A stretch of 64,000 bases of DNA, from contig OX485809.1 in NCBI GenBank assembly GCA_950295325.1, positions 19,344,001 through 19,408,000 of the forward strand, read 5' to 3'. The notes below the pieces were generated by a model. It saw only the letters and a list, made by a program, of their open reading frames with translations, was not told the DNA's origin and ran no database searches. Source of the stretch: Polytrichum commune. Lineage: Eukaryota; Streptophyta; Polytrichopsida; Polytrichales; Polytrichaceae. Of this stretch, positions 11,532-21,529 are shown piece after piece (position 1 is the stretch's first letter; each line of letters begins with the position of its first letter). The position numbers were made by a program, and so were the translations under genes.

Positions 11532-13092
11532 CTAACATGAATAAACATGGTAGTCATTGGGGACAATTATCATACGACAATAATGAATGAAAATGTTTGT
11601 TATAACACATAATAATCTGACCTTAAAACACATGCCAGGAATTTGATAGGAATAAGGTAAATTGGATGAAACTAGCACACCTATTGTCAATTTTCATGCA
11701 AACCTTAGGGGCCTCTTTTAATTGTACATATACGTTTAGTTCAAAACTATTAATAGCCTTTTCAAGTGTGTAGAGTAGAGAAAAACAATGCATCTCCCTT
11801 ACGTATATTGTGTACACTTATGCCTCAATTAATACCCCCCACGGGTGGAGCATTGTGGAGCCTTTAATGCATATAGTGGATCTAAACACCTTTAGTTGGC
11901 AACCAAACATAATCATACCAATTTAATACGTACACGAGGCTCCACCACATATTGGGATTCATGGTGTCTATGTAAATACTTCCATTGTGGATGAAGGGGG
12001 TTTGGTAAGGACAAGTCCTCTACAAGGTTGAGGGCTTATTCATTCTAATTGAACTCTACTATAATCATTTGGAAATTTTGATGCTATTTCAAGAGTCAAA
12101 TAAACTTAAAGTAATCATTTACATGCTACAATATAATTCACTACGTTTTCACTTTGGCAATGGATGAGTTTACACAAACACTAGAAATCCCTAACCCTCA
12201 TCCATTGGTGGAGTGTTATGACATTATTTGTCAGTTGTCACAAATAGAATAATCCTCAAGGTACGTGCTAGGGTCTTTCATATTATTTTCGCGTCAACCA
12301 CGACCCCCACAACATGCATATTTTCACTAGCCACTTGTTAATATCAAGTGGATCCATCTGGACTAATTTGGGCTCTCTAATACTAATTTCCCGATAAAAT
12401 CTTCCAAATTTCTGTTTTCTATACATTATGATAAAATTACATGCATTTTCACCTCGTGTAATAGTAGGAGGACCCCAACTCAAAGCAGTGGACGTCTAAC
12501 CCTCCCTCACTACACCGTTTATGGTATTCACTTTGGGCTTACTATTCGGACTTACAGAGTCCTATAACTTTTTGCTAAAAAATTGTAAGTTTTTACCAAG
12601 TAAAGCTAGTCATCCATGTTGTGTACTTTACTGTCCATACAACCTAGTTAATCTTTGTCGGAAAGAATGAAATCTATAGTAGCATGTTGTGTAACTGTAC
12701 CTCCAAATAATACACGTGACCCAAGATTCCATAATCAGTGTAGTGGATCATTGATCCGTGGGGTGTCTGTACCTCGATATTTTGATTTAAAAAGATCGTG
12801 TCTGCACAAGAGTGAATCGAGTCATGTGCATGTGTAACTTACTCCTTACATTTGATACTTCTCCGACACTCGAATGACATTTTGGGGGAGCTCCTTGTCA
12901 TAACTAATCATTACTCAGCACAAAGTGTTTGTTTTGGGTTCTCCGCATATAACAGTCGAATTGTCGAAAAGTGGAGCATCATAATTTTCATGCATGTGAC
13001 TGTTATATTACGAGGGCCCACTGTACAAGCATCGGGTTCTGTACTCGATTTGTGAGACCCAAATATTCAAGTGTGCGTTGCTATGTCCGGGG
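11532..13092. other. Stretch without a recognisable gene
   Basis: AT-rich. It contains copy 2 of repeat family C near 12120-12220. A segment around 12990-13025 (TGTTATATTACGAGGGCCC) resembles one near 16350 downstream of a family A copy. No protein-like frame or RNA gene is seen. Confidence 0.55.
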
Positions 13093-13255
13093 AGAACCAG
13101 TTGAGTTTGAGAAATAACTGGTTGAAGTTCCAGACTTCAAGAGAATTACCGATCACTTTAGAAGAGTCTATAGAAAGATATCAACATGTAACCAACTGGA
13201 TTTAGAATCACTAGGATCTTGACCGACAATGCCCAAAAACTTCCGGGGCACTGGT
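13093..13255 (+). repeat. Dispersed repeat family A, copy 3
   Basis: It has the word series AGTTGAGTTTGAGAAATAAC, GGTTGAAGTTCCAGACTTCA, TTACCGATCACTTTAGA, CAACATGTAACCAACTGGA, CACTAGGATCTTGACCG and CTTCCGGGGCACTGG. Confidence 0.75.
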
Positions 13256-13399
13256 CCGTTGTCAGACATGCAAAATTTATATCTGCCGTAGTCTGCAATG
13301 CTACTGAGCATCTTGGTGGTAACGCTAGGTGGTCTGTCGAAATGAAGATCCTCACAGTGGTCCCGACGAATGTTGTGACGGCGAACTCAAGTATATTTT

Positions 13400-16005
13400 A
13401 ACTCCACTGTTAGTAGGCAGACAGACAAACAGACAGACAGCTCAAAGGTGGTGATGAATTCGATGGGTGTGGGTCACTCTCTAACCTTCATAACGCACTG
13501 GGGACTGGGGGCCTTTGATCCAAGACAGTGGGGGATTGTGTCTGTGTGTGAATAAGGCGATGCTGTGCGATTTGCGGATCATAGAATAGCGGGGTAGAGT
13601 CCGCAGCGCAAAATCATTGTCGCTTGCCGCATTTCAAATCATAAATTTGCCATCGAGACTGGACCCATCTCTCTCTGCCCTTAGTCTCTTGAGGAAGTCT
13701 GCTTGCGGTCGTAGTGCGTAGCGAGTAGAGTTCACAAGGTTGAGTCCCGGTTGAGTTGAATCTCCCTAGGTTGTGCAGGAATCTTCAGGATTGACCTCAC
13801 CCGATTTGGGTCAATGTCCAGGGAGAATTCGGGCACAATTAGTCCAGATCCAAGTTTTTCTAAGTCCAACCGTTGCACGTTGATATCTTTAGATTTTTCT
13901 TTTATCGGTTTAAGGTATCTTCTGTAGAGTCTTCTTAAAGCATCGGTGGTTTGCTTAAGAGTCTTGAACTTGCACTGGTCATTTCTCAAACTCCGAAGCC
14001 GGCCCATCTGTAACTAGCGGTCGGATCTTCCCATTAATAGATTGTGGTCAATATTTTTTAGAGGAGTAGGTAGAAAGTGATTCGCAGTAGGAAGAAGTTG
14101 TGATCAGATACTTAGAACGTTGGCACGAGTGATCCAAGGAAATGGTAGGCAGAGAGGATGAGTTTCCCTCTGCAGTAATGTGGATCTTGGGTTCTATAGA
14201 TTGTGTGCTAAGGTTCTTGCATCATGAACTCTTAAGTTTTGACCGCACTCGCTCGTTGAGTTGTTTGTTCTTTTCTTTTTGAAAAAGAAGAAGCAGGTAG
14301 AAGGTGAGCAATAGGAAGGCTGAAAAAAGGGCTTAGGAATGCGGGGGCGACAATGAGGGACGGGTCGCTTTGCGGCATTGTGAATCTTGAGTGTAAACAA
14401 TTGTGTGGTTGCAAAAATTGTCATGTTTTAAGGTTCTTGCAAGATCCCTTACGAGTTGATTAGTCTACCTGTCTTGGATTTTAAAAGGAAAGGGTAGAAT
14501 TAGACGAACATAGGGAGGTCGTGAGATTTGAAGGTTGCAGGATGCAACAACTCAAAGGAACGGGGTGGATTTTGCCCTATGTTGGACTCTCTCGAGGTGG
14601 CATCCTTGTCACTTATGTTCTTCGACAGAGAGTACACGGGGAGTTCACTCCCTCCCAAAGCCCTGCTCAGAAATCCACTTCGGGTTCACAGCTGAACTTC
14701 CGGCCACGATCAAGGTGTAGAATCCCTCTTTCACGCCAACACAACTGATTGGCGTCGTGTCTCTCTCTACACGCCCCTTTTATAAAATACTAGATCGGCT
14801 CCTTGCATTGACGTTTCGTTCTGTGAGCCATTGCACAAGGTCCCCAGTTCCAAGAGTCGTGTAGAATTTTTCTGTGTAGAGGAATTCCAGAAAACCCTCA
14901 AGAATGTTGCTCTTGAATCCTTGGCCTTCTTTCTAGAACTTCCCCTGCCACTGACCAAGTTGAATCCCCTGTTTTTGTAGTAACAGAGGATATAAACATT
15001 CTTTATTCTTCATCAGTGAACAACTTACAGAATTTGAACTCGCAAGATACACTGAGGTGGGAAACCCCCTCTGTTGAGTCTAAAAAAGGCATCTAGAACT
15101 CTGCAAAGTACTCAGAAGAAGTCGCATCAAACATTTAGCAGGGTTTTTACAAAAGGTGAGCTAGGAATTCTCATTTGAATATGGAGGAGAGTAGTTGCGC
15201 CAGTTGATCCTCTTTACTTGGCTAGTAAATACTTGTCCAACACATTCCGATTCCCAAAAAGCCCTTGAGAATCAGTTCTACAATGACAAATTGCAAAACT
15301 GAATACATTGGGACCAGATTCTACCATGCCTTAGAATTTCACCGAAAACATTCTTCAAGTTTCAGCCTCTTGGAACGCTCCCTCCCTCAATTCCAAATCT
15401 CTCAACTGAAACAAGGTTAAATCAGTGGACCAGTTGAAACAAAATCTCAAGAATCAGCACAATCAGCACAGTCCCAAAAACAATTCTTCGAAGTAAATCA
15501 GAATTAACCAATTTTTGACATTGGGAAGTCCCAAAAACGTGCTTGTGATGTGAGATTTGTTGTTTGCAAACTTTGGAAAGTGAACCCCAAAAAGCTCACC
15601 TACAGACGTGAATCCTGAGTAACGAATTCTATGCGACGCGATCCCCAATGCACAAAGTACTACACAAGTTCGGTAATAGGAATAAGTTTAGCACTTGACT
15701 GGGTGTGCTCTGAGCTGATCTCTTCCGAATCCAAACACAGTCCTCATCACCCTCAGTAATATATACTTATATTTATATTCAGATTTCCAAGAATGTCACT
15801 TGGCTGCCCTGTATTGGGCTGAAGAAGCCAAGTACAAACTATGCGTATGAATGTATGTTTTGGATAAAAATGCTTACTTATGAGTTCCCATTTGTTGCTG
15901 CTCCTAAGAGATTGACCAATCAACTCTTAGCATCTCTGAGTTGCACATTCTTATTTGTACCAACCCCCCCAATGAACCGACCGAGAACCGACTGCTAAGT
16001 TACAT
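13400..16005. other. Stretch without a confident gene
   Basis: The base composition is slightly more GC-rich than the flanks, with a CAGA-type microsatellite at 13421-13440. The minus-strand frame at 13732-14007 contains a weak resemblance to the end of a Ty3/gypsy reverse transcriptase (DPNRVRSILKIPAQP followed by a Q-L, compare the D-P-x-K-V-x-A-I-x-x-x-P segment of that family). This may mean that 13.7-15.7 kb is an old minus-strand retroelement. No second domain supports it. Confidence 0.3.
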
Positions 16006-16008
16006 ATG

Positions 16009-16205
16009 AACCTGTTGAGTTTGAGAAGTAACCGGTTGAAGTTCAAGACTTCAGGAAAATCACTGGTCGTTTAAGAGGAATCTATGGAATGTACCTCAAA
16101 TTGATAAAGAAAAATCGAAAGATCACAACATGCAAGTGGTTCGACTTGGAAACACTAGGATCTTGGCCAATTATGCTCAAAAGCCTCTCCGGACATCGAG
16201 CCCAC
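16009..16205 (+). repeat. Dispersed repeat family A, copy 4
   Basis: Best preserved copy: GTTGAGTTTGAGAAGTAACC, GGTTGAAGTTCAAGACTTCA, TTTAAGAGGAATCTATGGAA, CAACATGCAAGTGGTTCGAC, ACACTAGGATCTTGGCC, CTCTCCGGACATCGAG. It is followed at about 16268-16365 by an imperfect inverted repeat (GGGCCCTTGGAATATAACAA and TTGTTATATTTTGAGGGTCC) that could fold into a hairpin. Confidence 0.75.
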
Positions 16206-16785
16206 TGGATTCTCACTCATACAAAATGTCATATTTGGATGCAGGTTCAAAAAATGCCTTGACGATGTGGGCCCTTGGAATATAACAATGGGATCCTGAG
16301 AGTATAGTATGAATTTGAGTCTCCATGCGCAGCTTTTCAAGCATCGCGTTGTTATATTTTGAGGGTCCATAGAATGAGAGTTGACCATTGAGTAGTGTTA
16401 TGGAATCACATGCATGGTAGGAATATGTGTTTGGTCAAAGCCTTTATAGAACATGTGGTACACATGATTGATTGCCCTCATAGAACATGTGTAAGTTATG
16501 TAACATGTGATGTTGTCATGACTTCAAATGTTATGCCAAAGAGCTTGTCCTCTTTAGCTGGGAATCTCAAAATAAGGTTATCACTTGAGGCCCGTACCCC
16601 ATTAGGGGCAGGCAAGGCGAACTCGGCCCGCTGATTGGTGGAGGAGACCCGGTGCTAACCACACTAGGGGCACAGGGACGTGGCGGGAAGCTGAGGTGGC
16701 CGGCAGGAGCACTGCAGAGGAGTGCCGGGGGGAAGTGGCCGGAAGTGGCCGGATTCTCGGGCAATGTGGGCCCTGTCGCCCTGAC

Positions 16786-16870
16786 GCTCCGCTCCTCCTC
16801 CCTCCTCCTCCCTCCTCCTCGCTCCGCTCCCTCCTCCCTCCCTCCTCGCTCCGCTCCGACGCTCCCTCCT
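16786..16870. repeat. CTCCTCC / GCTCCGCTCC low-complexity tract
   Basis: A pyrimidine-rich GC-rich tract just inside the left end of the Harbinger element. It creates long overlapping open frames on both strands (about 16560-17080) that are low in complexity and not taken as genes. It may be 5' untranslated or promoter sequence of the MYB-like gene. Confidence 0.6.
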
Positions 16871-17204
16871 GGGCTCCCTACACCGACTGCCTCCCCAACC
16901 TGCATCGCAGCGACCCCCACCTGCCTGCTCCCATCCCAGCGACCCCACCTGCCTGCATCCCGTGTGCATACTGCGGCCACGCTGCTCCCTCGCAAGAAGG
17001 TAAGGTACCCCCTCCGATTTTAATTTTTTTGTTTGGTTTTTTCCTCTACAGTTTTGGTTTTGGTGTGTTCAGGTGGGTTTAGGTAGGTTGGGTTTTTTTT
17101 TCCCTTTTTTTTTAATTTTCTCCTTTCTCTCTTTTTCTTGGTCCTACATGCGAGGCATTCTTCCAATTGTCACAAATTGTCTTTGTTTTGGGGTGTAGTT
17201 TTCC

Positions 17205-18885
17205 ATGGAACCTCAAGGGCCTCCGCGTCCCGCACATGCTGTGAATCCGACTGCCGCACCGGAAGGGAATCCTTTCCTTGCGGGCAATGAATTCCTTGCA
17301 CACCATCCTTCCATTCCTCCCGCACCAATTTATCAAGGTTATGGGAGACCAGGCAATCAAATGCCATTTTTTTATCCGCATTCATTCGTGCCTCCGATTC
17401 CAGGGTTGGGGTTCACTGCACCTGCCCACGCCGCTCCTACTGCCACAATCGATCTCACAGAGGGATCCCAAAAGCGCGGTGCTCAAGAACCCGTCACGGA
17501 CCACACCACGCCAAAGAAGAAACGGAGAGCTCCTCGCAAAAAATCGGAAGTTATCGAATTGGACGACGCCAAAGACGATGTTGATGTCTCCAAGAATGCC
17601 AACCTTTGGAAGGACCATTGGGTGATTCAACTAATTTCATTACGAGGAGAAATGCAAAACCATTTCAGCGCCCCTCCAAAGCAAGGTAAAACTCTCTCGG
17701 ATTCCCTATCTTTTTTTGCTTATTGTTGGTTTAGTTTTTCCTTCTTTTTTTGCTCTTTTCTCCTCTACATTTTTTTTCCTTCTTTGGTTATTTGTGTATG
17801 GCCAGGTTCATGTTTGCATTTCTTCCCTAGTTTTTTTGGCCATCCTCTAGCAACATGCTTCAAGTGGCCGGCAACTGCAACTTCGGCCTACAGCACCAAA
17901 ATTTGAGTTCAGACTCGAATTCATTTCACCTGTCAGCAGTCTGCATTGCACGCTGGTCTGGGAAACCAGCAGCTTCTCGGAATTTTTTCCTGCTGCAGTC
18001 TGCAGTCAACAGCTGCGACCATTTTGTGACCATTTTGCAGTCAGCAGCTGATACCATTACTGCTGCAGTTGGCCCCTGCTGCACTCTGCAGTCACCAGCC
18101 CAGCCCTGAAACCCATCTGTTTTTGATTTTTTTGCTGCACTCGGACACTGCTCCAAGTTGCAGTCTGCAGCCAGCAGATTACTGGAACTCTTTTCTGCAG
18201 ACTGTGTTTTTTTTTTTGAAAAAAATTTCAGGTTGCTATCGACATCACGATGATTGGCATGAATGTTTTAATGTCTTTGCAATAATAATAATTTGTGCAT
18301 TACTCTTTCAATGTGTTTGGTTCATTTCTTTTTGGTCAAATCGCGTGTGACATGTATTCTCCTAATTTGAGTTTGATGTGCGCGTTGTAACGATGTGCAG
18401 GTGTAGACAACTGGTCACGATTGCACACAAAGCTCGTCTCTCTTTGTCCGGACTTCACGAAGGATAGCGAGGCTTGTAGGAAGAAATGGAGTACAATCTA
18501 CAACGACTACAAGGAAGACAAGTCGTTGAATATGAGGTCGGGATCGGACCGGTCGGAGAAGTGCCGTTGGTACACCCTAGTGGACGAGTTCATGTCGGAT
18601 AGGGCACATGTTGTTTCGCATGCGCATGCGAGTGCAACGAACCCGGATGGCCCGAAGAGCACAAATACTTCGAACACCCCCCCCACGGACCGCAAGAGCG
18701 GTGAGAGCACCTCAAAATCTCCGGAGGTGAAACGCAAGGACGAATATTTTTTAGAACGTTGCATTGGTGAGATTAGAGAGAGTAGCAAGATGCTCATGGA
18801 AACTTTGAAGGAGAGTGATGACAAGAAGATGTCTTTACTCATTAGTATGCAACAAACAATGCAAGCATTGGTAGAAAAGCTATAA
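17205..18885 (+). CDS. Harbinger MYB/SANT-like DNA-binding protein (two exons)
   Basis: This is the accessory protein of PIF/Harbinger transposons. In studied members it enters the nucleus with the transposase and brings it to the element ends. I join exon 17205-17685 to exon 18401-18885 across a GT-AG intron of 715 bp (phase 1), giving 321 residues. The N-terminal 95 residues are proline-rich. A basic stretch PKKKRRAPRKK (nuclear localisation) follows, then a trihelix/SANT-like domain running over the splice junction: NLWKDHWVIQLISLRGEM, VDNWSRLHTKL, ACRKKWSTIYNDYKEDKS. The C-terminal 50 residues are charged and helical. The junction restores the domain exactly. The intron is rich in CTGCAG-type words. 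The stop lies 12 bp from the stop of the convergent transposase gene. Start: first ATG before the proline-rich region. Confidence 0.85.
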
Positions 18886-18897
18886 GTAAATTTGATT

Positions 18898-20544
18898 TCA
18901 ATCAATGTCGGACACGAATGTTTCGGCAATACACGCTTTTGTCTTGGCCATCCAAAGACTTTTTGCAACGGCATTTCTTCTTGCGGATAGCTCTTTGAAT
19001 GTCTTGCCGCATGTGTCCATTGTGATCTCGAATTCTTTTGCCGCATCTTGCTTCATGCTTTCCAATGTTTCTCGGGAGTTGTCGTCTATGCCTGCTAAGC
19101 TGTGTAAAGCCAAGCTTGCAACAGCTTGTCGTTCATGCATGGATGCACCATGAACTCTAGCGGTTGCTAGTCCATTGTGCACTTCATCGGTTGCTTCCCT
19201 CGTCCACTCGTCCTTCCAAAAATGGTCTCCGAAAATTAAGCACATGTTATGCAGGACCAAGCATGTTGAAACCATGTCCGGCACATTCTTCAAGTGCACA
19301 TCCAATCTCTTCAAGAGGATCCGCCATCTTCCTTTAAGCATTCCAAATGCTCTCTCAACGCACATGCGTGTAGAGCTTTGGACATAGTTCCAATGGTACT
19401 CCTCCCGCGACAACCCATCTTTGTTGCCTTTGAACGGGGCAAGCATCCAAGGTCGGCATGGGTATGCGGCATCACCCACAAGTGAGTACGGGGATAGCTT
19501 CCCTGCCTCACAATATTGTCCGATATCCGTCCGCCCCCAAAGGTTGGCATCGTGCATCGAGCCGGCCCAACCTATATCGAAATCCCAAAACAGACATTTA
19601 CTACACACTACGCCCTGCAGGAGGACTGAATGGAAACCCTTGCGGTTATAGTAATCGGCAGCGTGCAGCCTTGGAGCCACGATGGGTATGTGGGAGCCAT
19701 CGACGGCCCCAACGACGTAGGGAATTCCGTGCAGCTCCTGAAACTCATGTGTATATCTCTTCATAATGACAGGTGTAGGCCACTTGATGAATTTCCTTAA
19801 CAAGTGGGTTTTTACGGCAGAACAAAATTGAGAGACAGCCAATTGACTAGATGAGAGCCCAATCCGGTACAAATCCGCAATGCATTGCATGGAATTACCT
19901 GAGGCAAATCTTGAAATCGAAACCGCAACCTTCACTTGGACGGGAATGGCTAGCCGCAAGCGCGTATCTTCTCTATGCAAATCGGATGCGAGAGTGTTGC
20001 ACAAATATTCAAATGTCGATACGTTCATACGCATTCGACCTTTGAATTCCCTTTCATTAAATGAACCCAAGAGATTCTGATCGAAGAATCCAGGTGTATG
20101 CAAACCTCTGTCGTGTGCCCACAACCTCCGTGGCCGTCTCCCGCGAACGACATTCATTGCGGCTTGTGTTAATGTCATGCAACACATTTGTTGCCACTGC
20201 CACGTGAGAATGACCTCCTCCTCTCTAGACATACACTCCAAGGTAATGAACAATGAAAATTGAAAGAGGAGTAAAATTATCAGCTCGTGCACGTCGGGAT
20301 CCATCCTCAAAAACTCTGCTCTCTGGTGCTGGATGCAGCTGATAGCGAGCAGCTGGGAGGGATCAGCTGAGAGCAGCAGCACAATGTGAGTGAAAAGAGC
20401 TCTGCTGGAACCCGGGCTCTGTTTTGAGCTCCCTGGCCTCTGTGGCCTGCAGGCTCTGCACCCTGCGTTCCGGGAAGTTTCCCGGCCATCCACCCTCACT
20501 GCCGCCAGTCTGTCAGCGGCAGCGACCGGCAGCCCTGCTGGCAT
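18898..20544 (-). CDS. PIF/Harbinger transposase (DDE superfamily endonuclease)
   Basis: This nuclease cuts and joins the element ends, with the MYB-like partner encoded opposite. The longest frame is 548 codons. The more likely start is the internal ATG at 20304 (MDPDVHELI), giving 468 residues, close to the usual 400-450. An N-terminal helix-turn-helix-like region precedes the DDE_Tnp_4 catalytic core. Visible motifs are AVDGSHI (first Asp), GWAGSMHDANLW, VGDAAY (second Asp) and VERAFGMLKGRWRILLK (Glu), then a helical C-terminal segment with CLVLHNMC. All three acidic residues are present and there is no frameshift or stop, so the protein looks functional. The frame upstream of 20304 is GC-rich and may be 5' leader. 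Numerous overlapping frames on the plus strand are shadows. Confidence 0.93.
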   Translation of the reverse strand: MPAGLPVAAADRLAAVRVDGRETSRNAGCRACRPQRPGSSKQSPGSSRALFTHIVLLLSADPSQLLAISCIQHQRAEFLRMDPDVHELIILLLFQFSLFITLECMSREEEVILTWQWQQMCCMTLTQAAMNVVRGRRPRRLWAHDRGLHTPGFFDQNLLGSFNEREFKGRMRMNVSTFEYLCNTLASDLHREDTRLRLAIPVQVKVAVSISRFASGNSMQCIADLYRIGLSSSQLAVSQFCSAVKTHLLRKFIKWPTPVIMKRYTHEFQELHGIPYVVGAVDGSHIPIVAPRLHAADYYNRKGFHSVLLQGVVCSKCLFWDFDIGWAGSMHDANLWGRTDIGQYCEAGKLSPYSLVGDAAYPCRPWMLAPFKGNKDGLSREEYHWNYVQSSTRMCVERAFGMLKGRWRILLKRLDVHLKNVPDMVSTCLVLHNMCLIFGDHFWKDEWTREATDEVHNGLATARVHGASMHERQAVASLALHSLAGIDDNSRETLESMKQDAAKEFEITMDTCGKTFKELSARRNAVAKSLWMAKTKACIAETFVSDID

Positions 20545-20612
20545 ACCAAGGCTAGGCCATAAACCTAGCCTGTGACCCCAAAAGCCCTGCCCTCAATGTG
20601 GCAAGGGCCTGA

Positions 20613-20970
20613 GTACTTGGTTCCCATAAGATCTCCGAGTTATGGTGCCTACATGTGCTTAATTCCAACACAACAATAATTTGAACACCTATATTTGAGT
20701 TATATGTGAAGAACGGATATCAAAAAGACATGCATTTAAAACAAATTGGATTTTTGTGCCTTGGGGGTGGACTCTTCATTAGAAACCTAAATGACGTGCG
20801 TGGGTCACTATGAATAAACTTCCTAATGTTGTCTGAAGCTAGAATAAGTTGGTTGCTTGGATTGGTGAGTCATGACCTTCCTAGCAATTGATTCCTGGTG
20901 CACCTAGGGTCCACCCAATCATAGTGGGAGTATCCAAATGAAACGAATATTTCAACCAACCATGTGGGAA
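20613..20970. other. Repeat debris, includes third copy of the 420-bp unit
   Basis: At 20757-20826 the sequence GGGGGTGGACTCTTCATT followed by CTAAATGACGTGCGTGGGTC repeats the start of the tandem unit at 10688 and 11108. Nothing else is recognised. Confidence 0.65.
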
Positions 20971-21010
20971 CCTAGGGACTCACTATAAGGAAAACACAAA
21001 AATGACAAGG
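20971..21010 (+). mobile_element. Terminus of a second CACTA-type element (one end only)
   Basis: CACTATAAGGAAAACAC resembles the terminus of the large CACTA element at 27976 (CACTACAAGAAAACC); it is followed by ATGACAAG and TATGACTAAAAT, TGAC/GACT words like those subterminal in CACTA elements. No matching opposite end was found in the window, so the element is probably truncated or interrupted by repeat family B at 21183. Confidence 0.5.
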
Positions 21011-21182
21011 ATTTATGACTAAAATAAGTAAGAAAGTACATTGATGATTAGCACCACTTTTAGTCCTCAACCCATGGGGAGGTCACTTCATTGTCCAGTT
21101 GACACCACGTGTGGACAAAGTTTGCTACCCCTATATTACATGCCATATATAATTTTAAAATTTATGATATTTTTTCTACATA

Positions 21183-21478
21183 TACATAACCATTGATAGT
21201 ATCTTTTGTATATTTTTTTGAAATTTTTAGTCATCCTTAATTTTTTAATAATTGTTTTAGTTCAATTCTGTGTCATTCTAGTTAGAAACGGTATGTTTTA
21301 TGAAAAAAACAAATCATCAAATTTAATTACCACTTTTAACTATGTCATAGGTACTGTGTATATCTACTCATGAAAAAAATTTGATAAAATTTTGACCCAT
21401 TTTGGTGGTGCAACTTACCAAAAGAAGATTTTTTTGGTCGCACGTGGTGTTCAACTTGACAATGGAGTGATCCCCCCG
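21183..21478 (+). repeat. Dispersed repeat family B, copy 2
   Basis: This matches 2303-2605 in order and orientation, including TTTTTTTGAAATTTTTAGTC, GTGTCATTCTAGTTAGAAAC, GATAAAATTTTGACCCATTT and GTGGTGTTCAACTTGACAAT. Confidence 0.75.
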
Positions 21479-21529
21479 TGCCTCAACCTGGTCATGTTGG
21501 ACTAGTTGCTCCAAACAAAATGATTATAG

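Larger units (their letters stand above)
16589..20609. mobile_element. Complete PIF/Harbinger DNA transposon, 4021 bp
   Basis: The left end starts GGCCCGTACCCCATTAGGGG and the right end, read inverted, starts GGCCCTTGCCACATTGAGGG, giving an imperfect inverted repeat of about 25 bp. The 3-bp sequence TGA flanks both sides (16586-16588 and 20610-20612), the length expected for PIF/Harbinger insertion, although the classic target is TTA/TAA. Inside are the two genes every autonomous member carries: a MYB/SANT-like gene on the plus strand and a DDE transposase on the minus strand, arranged tail to tail. Both are open, so this copy may be autonomous. The left 300 bp is GC-rich with CTCCTCC runs, unlike the AT-rich surroundings. 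Confidence 0.9.

Noticed and set aside
13732-14007. Confident gypsy gene call on the minus strand
   Set aside because: Only a short stretch resembles the end of a reverse transcriptase and no neighbouring domain supports it, so it is kept as a remark only.
16560-17082. Overlapping GC-rich open frames on both strands
   Set aside because: Low-complexity CTCC-rich sequence with proline/serine/arginine-rich translations; better explained as Harbinger 5' sequence.
19175-20080. Plus-strand open frames across the Harbinger transposase
   Set aside because: They are antisense shadows of the conserved minus-strand DDE gene.
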